Positions 16,688-23,476 of a stretch of DNA of 64,000 nt are shown here, in pieces (the stretch's first letter is position 1; every line of letters begins with the position of its first letter). Source of the stretch: Pseudomonas petrae (GTDB lineage Bacteria; Pseudomonadota; Gammaproteobacteria; Pseudomonadales; Pseudomonadaceae). The notes under the pieces were generated by a model. That model was not told the DNA's origin. It saw only the letters and a list, made by a program, of their open reading frames with translations, and searched no databases. A program made the position numbers and the translations under genes. Location of the stretch: NCBI RefSeq assembly GCF_021728295.1, contig NZ_JAKJXE010000009.1, positions 1-64,000 of the forward strand, read 5' to 3'.

Positions 16688-17728
16688 ATGACCTCCCCTC
16701 GCGTGCGTCTGGGCGATCTGTCCGTGGGTTTCGTCCACAGCCTCGCCGACGCTGTTCGCAACGAAGGCAAGGACCCGCAACCGCTGCTGCAGCAATACGG
16801 CCTGGATGCCGCACGACTGGGTGAGGCAGGCGCCCGGCTGTCGATCCCGCGCTACATGCGCCTGGGCCATACCGCCATCGAGCTGACCGGCGTGCCTGCG
16901 CTGGGGCTGCGGATGGGTCAATCCAGTCGTTTGAGCCACGCCGGTCTGGCCGGCATCACCGCCGCGCAGGCGCCCACTGTGCGTGAAGCGGCACGCACAC
17001 TTATTCGCTTTGAAGCGCTGTACGGCTCGAATTATCGCGGCCAGTCGAGCCTGCACGAAGACAGCGACGGCGCCTGGCTGCGTTTCTATTCCATCAGCCC
17101 GTACAACGACTACAACCGCTTCGTGGTGGATTCGATTCTCAGCGGCTGGCTGCACCAGCTGTCGACGCTGAGCGGAAAGACGCTGCTGGCCGAACGTCTG
17201 GAGATCGAGTTCGATGCCCCCGCCTACGCCGCTGAATACGCCGCGCTCTGCGAGCAGCCCGTGAGTTTCGCAGCGGGCGTCAATCAGCTGCGCCTCAACC
17301 AGCATCAGCTTGGCCTGCGCAACCCCGATCACGTGCCGAGTACCTGGCGGCATCTGCTGCACGTGTGTGAACGTGAACTGGAACAGCTCACGCGCACCCG
17401 CAGCCTGCGCGAGCGCATCACCCAATTGCTGGGGCCGTTATTGAACAGGGGGCGGGAACCGGATCTTGAAGAAGTGGCAGCGCGACTGAAGCTGCCCACC
17501 TGGACCCTGCGCCGCAAGCTCGCGGACGAGGGCACGCAGTTTCGTGCGATCCTCAATGACACCCGGCGTGACCTCGCCATGACCTACATCCGGGACACCG
17601 AACTGGCCTTTGGCGAAATCGCTTACTTGTTGGGATTTGCTTCGGCCGAAGCCTTTCAGCGGGCCTTCAAACGCTGGACCGAACAGACGCCCGGTGCGTT
17701 TCGTCGCAGCCAGCGCCAGTCGCTCTGA
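16688..17728 (+). CDS. AraC-family transcriptional regulator
   Basis: A 346-residue regulator. The N-terminal two thirds fit the arabinose-binding-like (OruR/ArgR-type) sensor domain: GLRMGQSSRLSHAGLAGITAAQ and AARTLIRFEALYGSNY. Residues 250-346 are the double helix-turn-helix: EVAARLKLPTWTLRRKLADE, then LAFGEIAYLLGFASAEAFQR and the AraC signature end RAFKRWTEQTPGAFR. The start follows the stop of the nitrilase-like gene by 3 bases, so the pair is an operon. The effector and targets are unknown; control of its own operon or of the divergent fadH is plausible but not shown. Confidence 0.9.
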   Translation: MTSPRVRLGDLSVGFVHSLADAVRNEGKDPQPLLQQYGLDAARLGEAGARLSIPRYMRLGHTAIELTGVPALGLRMGQSSRLSHAGLAGITAAQAPTVREAARTLIRFEALYGSNYRGQSSLHEDSDGAWLRFYSISPYNDYNRFVVDSILSGWLHQLSTLSGKTLLAERLEIEFDAPAYAAEYAALCEQPVSFAAGVNQLRLNQHQLGLRNPDHVPSTWRHLLHVCERELEQLTRTRSLRERITQLLGPLLNRGREPDLEEVAARLKLPTWTLRRKLADEGTQFRAILNDTRRDLAMTYIRDTELAFGEIAYLLGFASAEAFQRAFKRWTEQTPGAFRRSQRQSL

Positions 17729-17746
17729 CTGGCAGGCGCGCGCTTT

Positions 17747-17833
17747 TTACAACTCGGTGGCGTCTTCTGCTGGTTCCAGCGGGTCCATCTCGTACGCCTG
17801 GTATTCCAGCAGTTCTTCTTGGTACTCGTCCAT
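17747..17833 (-). CDS. Small acidic protein of 28 residues
   Basis: A short frame that encodes MDEYQEELLEYQ followed by AYEMDPLEPAEDATEL, very rich in Glu and Asp. A GAGG lies about 10 bases before the ATG. It ends 18 bases from the convergent AraC gene. I have an impression of similar short acidic proteins annotated in other pseudomonads, but cannot verify it. A longer frame reaches 17956, but its extra N-terminal part looks random. The function is unknown. Confidence 0.5.
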   Translation of the reverse strand: MDEYQEELLEYQAYEMDPLEPAEDATEL

Positions 17834-18020
17834 TTTTCGCGCCCTCGTGGCAGGTTCCTGTGATCGATGGGTTCTTGAGATCGATGGTGTTCTTGTGTCG
17901 CTGCGTGCTGCCGTCTGTCGATAGCCAGCGACAGATTCACTGACTACAAGCCTCACCCTAAAGTGCCCTCATGAACAAAAAATGAAGGCCCGTTGAACAC
18001 TCGACGACACTGAGGTCCTT

Positions 18021-18107
18021 GTAGGAGCGCGCTTGCCCGCGAAAGCGTCATTTCAGTGACATCAACGCCATCTGACCCTCCCCATTCGCGGGCAAGCGCG
18101 CTCCTAC
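18021..18107. repeat. Paired inverted REP elements (BIME)
   Basis: GTAGGAGCGCGCTTGCCCG-CGAA at the left is the reverse complement of TTCG-CGGGCAAGCGCGCTCCTAC at the right, with about 40 bases between them. The arms would fold into a long hairpin in RNA or single-stranded DNA. Such pairs are mobilised by RAYT transposases and often sit between genes, as here between the AraC end and the ilvA leader. Confidence 0.88.
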
Positions 18108-18230
18108 ATTCAAGCAATTCAGCCTCGCCGTATGGACGGCAATGATTCGGGCGGCGTTGCTGAGCCTTGCCTGCTGTTTGCCGTGCTGCCGATTTGCTCC
18201 GCGAAAGCAGCGTTCATGACGGCGGCACAC

Positions 18231-18260
18231 TTGACGACCGCCCCGTGTTCGCAATAGTCT
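18231..18260 (+). promoter_or_regulatory. Candidate sigma70 promoter of the ilvA leader
   Basis: TTGACG at 18231-18236 is a good -35 box. TAGTCT at 18255-18260 is a weak -10 box after an 18-base spacer. Transcription would start at about 18267, right at the leader ATG, which implies an almost leaderless transcript. The -10 is poor, so this is tentative. Confidence 0.4.
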
Positions 18261-18267
18261 CGACGCC

Positions 18268-18333
18268 ATGAACGCACCCAAGCACTTCGTCGGCCAGATA
18301 ATTATTACCGCCATTCCAGTCATGGCGGGTTAG
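18268..18333 (+). CDS. Isoleucine-rich leader peptide of ilvA
   Basis: A 21-residue frame reading MNAPKHFVGQ, then IIITAIPVMAG and TAG. It has three consecutive isoleucine codons (ATA ATT ATT at 18298-18306), a fourth at 18313, a threonine and two valines. Isoleucine is the end product of the pathway begun by the downstream threonine deaminase. The stop codon lies within the first arm of the attenuator hairpins, as in known ribosome-mediated attenuators. No clear Shine-Dalgarno sequence precedes the ATG; if the promoter above is right, the mRNA would begin at or next to the start codon. Confidence 0.65.
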   Translation: MNAPKHFVGQIIITAIPVMAG

Positions 18334-18348
18334 CCGACGTTTGCACCC

Positions 18349-18373
18349 AACCCGCCCTAGAGGCGGGTTTTTT
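18349..18373 (+). terminator. Attenuator terminator before ilvA
   Basis: AACCCGCC, a five-base loop, GGCGGGTT and a run of six T: a perfect rho-independent terminator lying 116 bases before the ilvA start and after a leader peptide. Confidence 0.85.
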
Positions 18374-18414
18374 CTCTCTGTCTCCCGGGCCAAAAACCAC
18401 CTCAGGAGCCAGAC

Positions 18415-18492
18415 ATGATCATCCGCCCCTCCCTCGCCTGCCTCGCCGCCAGCCTGATCATCGCACGCCTTCCCACGAGGCCCACACGATGA
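18415..18492 (+). CDS. Second short frame, coupled to ilvA
   Basis: A 25-residue frame (MIIRPSLACLAASLIIARLP then TRPTR) preceded by AGGAG at good spacing, the best ribosome binding site in the ilvA leader region. Its TGA overlaps the ilvA ATG as ATGA. Translation of this mini-cistron would feed ribosomes into ilvA, whose own Shine-Dalgarno sequence is weak. It has four isoleucine codons as two Ile-Ile pairs, so it might also sense isoleucyl-tRNA. It could be a chance frame, but the site quality argues for translation. Confidence 0.5.
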   Translation: MIIRPSLACLAASLIIARLPTRPTR

Positions 18493-20042
18493 GTCAGCTG
18501 CCGGCCTATCCCCTCGTTCAGGGCGACCTGCTCAATCACTACGTCAAAAAGATCCTCACTTCCCGCGTCTACGACGTTGCCGTGGAAACCCCGCTGCACG
18601 CTGCTCGCCGACTGTCCGAGCGCCTGGGCAATAACGTGCTGCTCAAGCGCGAAGACTTGCAGCCGGTGTTCTCCTTCAAGATTCGCGGCGCGTACAACAA
18701 GCTGGCGCAGCTAAGCCCGGAAGAACTGGCGCGGGGCGTGGTGACAGCCTCGGCGGGCAATCATGCCCAAGGCCTGGCGCTGGCGGCGAAGACGCTGGGC
18801 GTGTCGGCGACCATCGTGATGCCGAAGACCACCCCCGAGATCAAGGTCGAAGGCGTGCGCTCCCGGGGCGGAAAAGTCGTACTGCATGGCGACTCTTTTC
18901 CCGAAGCGCTGGCGTATTCCCTGAAGCTGGTCGAGGAACACGGCTACGTCTACGTCCACCCGTACGACGACCCTGACACCATTGCCGGGCAAGGCACCGT
19001 GGCGATGGAAATCCTGCGTCAGCATCAGGGCCCGCTGGACGCGATCTTCGTGCCGGTCGGTGGCGGCGGGCTGATCGCCGGCATCGCGGCGTACGTGAAA
19101 TACCTGCGCCCGGAGATCAAGGTGATCGGCGTCGAGCCGGACGATTCCAACTGTCTGCAACAGGCCATGGCCTATGGCGAGCGCGTGGTATTGCAACAGG
19201 TCGGGCTGTTTGCCGATGGCGTCGCGGTAGCGCAGATCGGGCAGTACACCTTCGAGATCTGCAAGGACTACGTCGACGAGGTGATCACCGTCAGCACCGA
19301 TGAAATCTGCGCGGCGATCAAGGACATCTACGACGACACCCGCTCGATCACCGAGCCATCCGGCGCCCTGGGCGTGGCCGGGATCAAGAAGTACACCGAA
19401 CAGTACGAAGTCACCGGGCAGACGTTTGTCGCCATCGATTCTGGCGCCAACGTCAATTTCGACCGCCTGCGCCACGTCGCCGAACGCGCAGAGCTGGGCG
19501 AAGGCCGCGAGGCGATCATTGCCGTGACCATTCCGGAACAGCCGGGCAGCTTCAAAGCCTTCTGCGAGGCCATCGGCAAACGGCAGATCACCGAATTTAA
19601 CTACCGCTACCACACCGACCGCGAGGCACACATCTTCGTCGGCGTGCAGACCCACCCCGACACGGACCCGCGCAAAGCCCTGATCGAGAGCCTGACGGAG
19701 CAGGGCTTTCCGGTGCTCGACCTGACCGACAACGAGCTCGCCAAGCTGCACCTGCGGCACATGGTGGGTGGGCATTCGGAGCGGGTCAGTGACGAGGTGG
19801 TGCTGCGCTTTGAATTCCCGGAGCGTCCGGGTGCGCTGTTCAACTTCCTCAACAAACTGGGCGGGAAATGGAATATCTCGATGTTCCACTACCGCAACCA
19901 TGGCGCGGCAGACGGGCGTGTGGTGGCCGGACTGGTGGTGCCGGAGGATGAGCGGCATCTGGTGCCCCAGGCGTTGGCGGAGATTGGGTACCCGTATTGG
20001 GATGAAACCAAGAACCCGGCGTACAAACTGTTTCTCGGGTGA
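18489..20042 (+). CDS. ilvA: Threonine ammonia-lyase, biosynthetic
   Basis: A 517-residue PLP enzyme that converts threonine to 2-oxobutanoate, the first committed step of isoleucine synthesis. The cofactor lysine is in FSFKIRGAYN, with SAGNHAQG and VGGGGLIAGIA forming the phosphate-binding loops. After about residue 330 come two ACT-like regulatory repeats (IIAVTIPEQPGSFKAFC and VVLRFEFPERPGALFNFL), the basis of feedback inhibition by isoleucine. It is about a dozen residues longer at the N-terminus than the 504-residue form I remember from other pseudomonads; the ATG chosen is the only one near and overlaps the upstream mini-cistron. The preceding attenuator implies a second layer of isoleucine control. 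Confidence 0.95.
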   Translation: MSQLPAYPLVQGDLLNHYVKKILTSRVYDVAVETPLHAARRLSERLGNNVLLKREDLQPVFSFKIRGAYNKLAQLSPEELARGVVTASAGNHAQGLALAAKTLGVSATIVMPKTTPEIKVEGVRSRGGKVVLHGDSFPEALAYSLKLVEEHGYVYVHPYDDPDTIAGQGTVAMEILRQHQGPLDAIFVPVGGGGLIAGIAAYVKYLRPEIKVIGVEPDDSNCLQQAMAYGERVVLQQVGLFADGVAVAQIGQYTFEICKDYVDEVITVSTDEICAAIKDIYDDTRSITEPSGALGVAGIKKYTEQYEVTGQTFVAIDSGANVNFDRLRHVAERAELGEGREAIIAVTIPEQPGSFKAFCEAIGKRQITEFNYRYHTDREAHIFVGVQTHPDTDPRKALIESLTEQGFPVLDLTDNELAKLHLRHMVGGHSERVSDEVVLRFEFPERPGALFNFLNKLGGKWNISMFHYRNHGAADGRVVAGLVVPEDERHLVPQALAEIGYPYWDETKNPAYKLFLG

Positions 20043-20096
20043 TGCCACTGCGCGGTTGCCAGCGGCCCGGTGCCATCTGAATGACGCCAGCTGACT

Positions 20097-20190
20097 GTAA
20101 GATCCGGCTTGCTGGCGAACGCGGTTGATCATCCACCGCATAAATTGATTGCCCGACGCATTCGCCATTAAGCCGGCTCCTACGAGGTAG
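20097..20190. repeat. REP-like inverted repeat
   Basis: ATCCGGCTTGCTGGCGAACGC and GCATTCGCCATTAAGCCGGC are imperfect inverted copies of a second REP class, flanked by TGTAAG and CTCCTACGA. They lie just past the ilvA stop, in the gap before the convergent DUF2242 gene. Confidence 0.65.
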
Positions 20191-20286
20191 GTTGAGCCCT
20201 AAACCTGCATCATGACGGCGACATGCGACCGGCTGCTACGCTTCAAACACGGCCAGATCGCGGGACAAGCCACGCGCCTACAGGGC

Positions 20287-21165
20287 TCACTGCGCCGGCG
20301 TTGACTCAGCCGCTGGCGCAGCGCTCGGTTCGGTGGTCGTTGCTGGCGCGGGCGTTGTGGCTGGCGCGGCCTCGGCAGGCGTCGCTGTTTCGGCCTTCAA
20401 CGGTTCTGCTTCGGCAGGCGCAGGCATCGGTTCGCTGCTTTGCTCGGCAGCGGCCGCTGGCGGAGTCGCAGGGGTCGCCAATGGCGCTGGTGCCACGGGC
20501 GCTGCCGTAGTTGGCGCTGCTGAGGCAGGCTCAGCAGCGGGTTTTTGCTCCGTCAACGCCGCCGGTTTGCCCGGTACCGGCTCGGGCATGCCCAGGTCGG
20601 TTTTAGGCTTCTCTTCAATGTGCGCGGCCTTCTTCAGTTCAGGCGGCAGGAAGTTTTCCACCAGTGCGAAAAAGCGATCATAGAACTTGGACGACGCCAC
20701 GGTCTCGCTGGCGACCTTAACCATCGAGTCGTCGGTCGAGCCAATCGGCATCGACACCGAACCCAGCACGCCCACCCCCAAGCTCGCGGAGTTGTTGACC
20801 TTCTTCAGCGCATAGCGATCCTGCAGCGCGTTGGCGAACATCGTGGTCCGGTTGTCGGCACTGCCGTCCGGCGCACACACCACATTGAAGCTGATTTCCA
20901 TGTGGGTTTCGCCGGTCTGCTGGAAGCTTTTATGGCCACTGATCACTTTGGGATCGCTGCTGGTGATGATGTAACCCTGACTCAGCAGTGCCCGTCGGGC
21001 CGCTTCGCAGGTGGCGGCATCCGACACCGGATAGTTGCGGGAGAACGTCCCGGCATCGTCGAAATTCTCATGCTCATAGACCGTCGGTTTCTTCGACGAG
21101 CAGCCTGCGGCAGCCAGCAGGGTGATGACCCAGCATGCGGTACGAAAGCTCAGTAATTTAGGCAT
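20287..21165 (-). CDS. DUF2242 family lipoprotein
   Basis: A 292-residue lipoprotein with signal segment ACWVITLLAAAGC (lipobox LAAAGC) at the start. The N-terminal 170 residues resemble the DUF2242 family (YEHENFDDAGTFSRNYPV, RRALLSQGYIITSSDPKVI). The remainder is a low-complexity tail of Ala, Pro, Glu and Thr, probably disordered or wall-spanning. The ATG at 21165 is chosen because it opens the signal peptide; an upstream frame is non-coding in character. Function is unknown; an outer-membrane or periplasmic role is inferred from the lipobox. Confidence 0.83.
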   Translation of the reverse strand: MPKLLSFRTACWVITLLAAAGCSSKKPTVYEHENFDDAGTFSRNYPVSDAATCEAARRALLSQGYIITSSDPKVISGHKSFQQTGETHMEISFNVVCAPDGSADNRTTMFANALQDRYALKKVNNSASLGVGVLGSVSMPIGSTDDSMVKVASETVASSKFYDRFFALVENFLPPELKKAAHIEEKPKTDLGMPEPVPGKPAALTEQKPAAEPASAAPTTAAPVAPAPLATPATPPAAAAEQSSEPMPAPAEAEPLKAETATPAEAAPATTPAPATTTEPSAAPAAESTPAQ

Positions 21166-21426
21166 CAAACATCCTGGGGCAATTGGTCGACTGAAAGTGG
21201 ACCGGAGAAAACGCCGGTAAGTCTGCAACAAGCTTGCCATGGGATCAACGCAGAGTTTGCAACCGTGTGGATACATCTAAAGGGTAACTGTGCACGGGGC
21301 CTGCACGCGTGGGCCTGTCAGGGAAGCGCAGATTGCGCTGATAAGACCGCAACAGGGTTGGAAAAGTCGGCACGCCTGGCCTGGCGTCGATCAGTCGACG
21401 GCTCCGGGCCCGGCATGCCCTGCGCC

Positions 21427-22692
21427 TCAGACCTCGCCGTGCACCAGTTTTACGCCAAGGAATTCCAGCGCCCGCCAGTAGCCGGGGTAGGTCTTGCCGA
21501 CACACTCCGGATCCTGAATCCGCACGCCTGTCACCTTCAAGCCGGCCAGCGCGAAACACATGGCAATGCGATGGTCGGAGTGAGTGTTGATCAAGGCGTT
21601 GCTGCTGGTGCCCGCCAGACTCGGATCAGACGCGACGAGTAAATCATCCCCTTCTACCGAGGCCAGCCCAGGCCGGACTTGATTCAGGCCATCGTGCAGC
21701 GCCTGAACGCGATCGCATTCCTTGACCCGCAGGTTGGCCAGATCGACGAAGCGCACGGGCGTCTCGTTGAAGGCTGCCAGCACCGCCAGCGTAGGAATCG
21801 CGTCCTGCATCTGAGAGCCATTGATGACTGCAGGCATCTTCGGAAACTGCGCGATCACTTCCATGGCCTTGGCGTCTGGCTGAGTGAACGCCTCCCCCGC
21901 CACGCCGAGGTCGATCTTGCCAGCAGTCAGCGCTTCGGCGGCCCACAAATAGGTCGCGGCCGAGGCATCGGGCTCGATCTGGTAATCGCAGGCGGTGTAA
22001 CCCGTCGGCGCAACGCGCCACAACGCGTCATCCAGCACCTCGACCTCAGCGCCGAACGCACGCATGCAGGCGATGGTCAGGTCGATGTAGCCGCGCGCGC
22101 CGATTTCCTTGCCGGTCAGCGCCACTTCAATCGGCGCATCACCACAGGCCGCCACCATTAACAGCGCGGAGACGTACTGACTCGACAGTCCGCCGTCGAT
22201 TTCGAAGCGTGTGGCGGTGATCGAACCCGTCCCGTGCACCACGACCGGTGGGCAACCGGTGGCGCTTTCCGCGTTCAGGCCGCCTTTGCGCAATGCCTCC
22301 AGCAACGGGCCGATCGGGCGCTTCTGCATGTAGTGATCGCCGTCCAGCGTGACGCTGCCATTCACCGTGCAGACCGCCGCTGTCAGAAACCGCACCGCCG
22401 TTCCGGCATTGCCGAGGAACAGCGCGTCCTTGGGCGCCTCAAGGTGCCCGCTGCTGGTGACGACGAAACTGGTGTCGTCTGGCTCGTCGATGGTCACGCC
22501 CATCTGCCGCAGGGCATTGGACATGTGCCGGGTGTCGTCGCTTTTTAGCGCGCCGCGCAAGTGGCTGGTGCCCTTGGCAAGGGCAGCCAGGAGCAGCGCG
22601 CGGTTGGTGATGGACTTCGAGCCGGGCGGCGACACATGGCCGGTCAGCGGTACGCCCGGCGGGATGACAGTGATGGTTTGGTTCATGCCCAT
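21427..22692 (-). CDS. aroA: 3-phosphoshikimate 1-carboxyvinyltransferase (stand-alone EPSP synthase)
   Basis: A 421-residue enzyme of the shikimate pathway that joins shikimate-3-phosphate and PEP. Signature regions are GSKSITNRALLLAALAKG, LGNAGTAVRFLTAAV, GGLSSQYVSALLM, RVKECDRVQAL and HSDHRIAM. GGAGAG lies 8 bases before the chosen ATG. Two points are odd. In Pseudomonas the housekeeping AroA that I know of is fused to TyrA next to cmk-rpsA, so this free-standing gene is probably an extra or alternative copy. The position equal to Pro101 of the E. coli enzyme, near the glyphosate site, is Phe here. It is followed at a distance by the DUF2242 gene on the same strand. Confidence 0.92.
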   Translation of the reverse strand: MGMNQTITVIPPGVPLTGHVSPPGSKSITNRALLLAALAKGTSHLRGALKSDDTRHMSNALRQMGVTIDEPDDTSFVVTSSGHLEAPKDALFLGNAGTAVRFLTAAVCTVNGSVTLDGDHYMQKRPIGPLLEALRKGGLNAESATGCPPVVVHGTGSITATRFEIDGGLSSQYVSALLMVAACGDAPIEVALTGKEIGARGYIDLTIACMRAFGAEVEVLDDALWRVAPTGYTACDYQIEPDASAATYLWAAEALTAGKIDLGVAGEAFTQPDAKAMEVIAQFPKMPAVINGSQMQDAIPTLAVLAAFNETPVRFVDLANLRVKECDRVQALHDGLNQVRPGLASVEGDDLLVASDPSLAGTSSNALINTHSDHRIAMCFALAGLKVTGVRIQDPECVGKTYPGYWRALEFLGVKLVHGEV

Positions 22693-22821
22693 GGTCCAGC
22701 TCTCCAAATTCGAAATCAGGCACCGCACAGCGCCGCGTTAACAGCCGGCGATCATGGCATTTATCGCCGAGCTCTGCAGCATCCAGCGCGACAGGCGAAG
22801 CTTTCACCAAATCGCAGGCAC

Positions 22822-22847
22822 AAAAAAAGCGATCCTGGGATCGCTTT
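22822..22847 (-). terminator. Terminator of the tRNA operon
   Basis: On the minus strand AAAGCGATCC and GGATCGCTTT form a hairpin followed by a run of T. It lies about 40 bases past the last tRNA-Asp. Confidence 0.8.
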
Positions 22848-22888
22848 CTCTGTTGCTTCAAGGAGTTCAAGGGCCTCGAAGCTATGTA

Positions 22889-22965
22889 TGGCGCAGCGGA
22901 CGGGACTCGAACCCGCGACCCCCGGCGTGACAGGCCGGTATTCTAACCGACTGAACTACCGCTGC
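22889..22965 (-). tRNA. tRNA-Asp (GTC), second copy
   Basis: 77 nt with encoded CCA. The acceptor stem, D-arm GTTCAGTCGGTTAGAA, anticodon loop CTGTCAC (anticodon GTC) and T-arm GGGTTCGAGTCCC are all standard. It is identical to the other tRNA-Asp in this operon. Confidence 0.97.
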
Positions 22966-23087
22966 TTGTCGCACAGACTTTCATCTGCTTAACGCTGTTG
23001 AAACCGACCCTTGGGCCTGCTTCGTAAAACACTGACTGAAAACCTTGGCTTTCAATCTCAAACCGGGAAAACCCGATTCGGAAAATA

Positions 23088-23164
23088 TGGCGCAGCGGAC
23101 GGGACTCGAACCCGCGACCCCCGGCGTGACAGGCCGGTATTCTAACCGACTGAACTACCGCTGC
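23088..23164 (-). tRNA. tRNA-Asp (GTC), first copy
   Basis: 77 nt with encoded CCA, anticodon loop CTGTCAC. It is the middle gene of the three-tRNA operon and identical to the copy 123 bases downstream. Confidence 0.97.
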
Positions 23165-23238
23165 GCATTGCGTGGACTTTCGTCCTGCTGAATCTCAGTA
23201 TCCTTCAGCGTCTGATGCTGCTGTGAAACACTCAACGA

Positions 23239-23314
23239 TGGTGGGTGATGACGGGATCGAACCGCCGACCCTCTGCTTGTAAGGCAGATGCTCTCCCGGC
23301 TGAGCTAATCACCC
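23239..23314 (-). tRNA. tRNA-Val (TAC)
   Basis: 76 nt with encoded CCA. It starts GGGTGATTAGCTCAG, has anticodon loop CTTACAA (anticodon TAC) and the T-arm CGGTTCGATCCCG. It is the first gene after the promoter. Confidence 0.96.
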
Positions 23315-23334
23315 TTGCTTCGCTGAGGCCGCGA

Positions 23335-23363
23335 AATTTACGCAGGTGACGAACCTAAGTCAA
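23335..23363 (-). promoter_or_regulatory. Sigma70 promoter of the tRNA operon
   Basis: On the minus strand TTGACT (23363-23358), a 17-base spacer and TAAATT (23340-23335) lie about 20 bases before tRNA-Val. This is a near-consensus arrangement, as expected for stable RNA. Confidence 0.75.
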
Positions 23364-23431
23364 TAGCCTGCTTGAAGTTTTTTTAAAAAGAGCCATTTTT
23401 CGCAGGAAGCACGAAGCTGCACATCAGGAAC

Positions 23432-23458
23432 AAAAAAGCGAGCCCCGAGGCTCGCTTT
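23432..23458 (-). terminator. Terminator of the metZ operon
   Basis: AAAGCGAGCC, a four-base loop and GGCTCGCTTT followed by six T on the minus strand, 19 bases after the metZ stop. Confidence 0.9.
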
Positions 23459-23476
23459 CGTGTTCAGACACCCGGC

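Larger units (their letters stand above)
18268..18375 (+). promoter_or_regulatory. Ribosome-mediated transcription attenuator upstream of ilvA
   Basis: Three 8-base segments alternate: GGCGGGTT (18324-18331), AACCCGCC (18349-18356) and GGCGGGTT (18362-18369). The middle one can pair with either neighbour. Pairing with the right one makes a terminator with T6; pairing with the left one makes an antiterminator. A ribosome stalled on the isoleucine codons leaves the left arm free and favours read-through into ilvA; a ribosome reaching TAG covers it and favours termination. This is the classic logic of ilv/his/trp leaders, read here directly from sequence. Confidence 0.72.

Noticed and set aside
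15551..17425. Long open frame on the minus strand opposite the nitrilase-like and AraC genes
   Set aside because: Composition (Gln, His, Arg and Ala rich) is typical of antisense frames in GC-rich DNA; both sense genes have clear motifs.
22889..23314. tRNA cluster as an integration site for an island
   Set aside because: No integrase, no direct repeat of a tRNA 3' end and no foreign-looking genes next to it.
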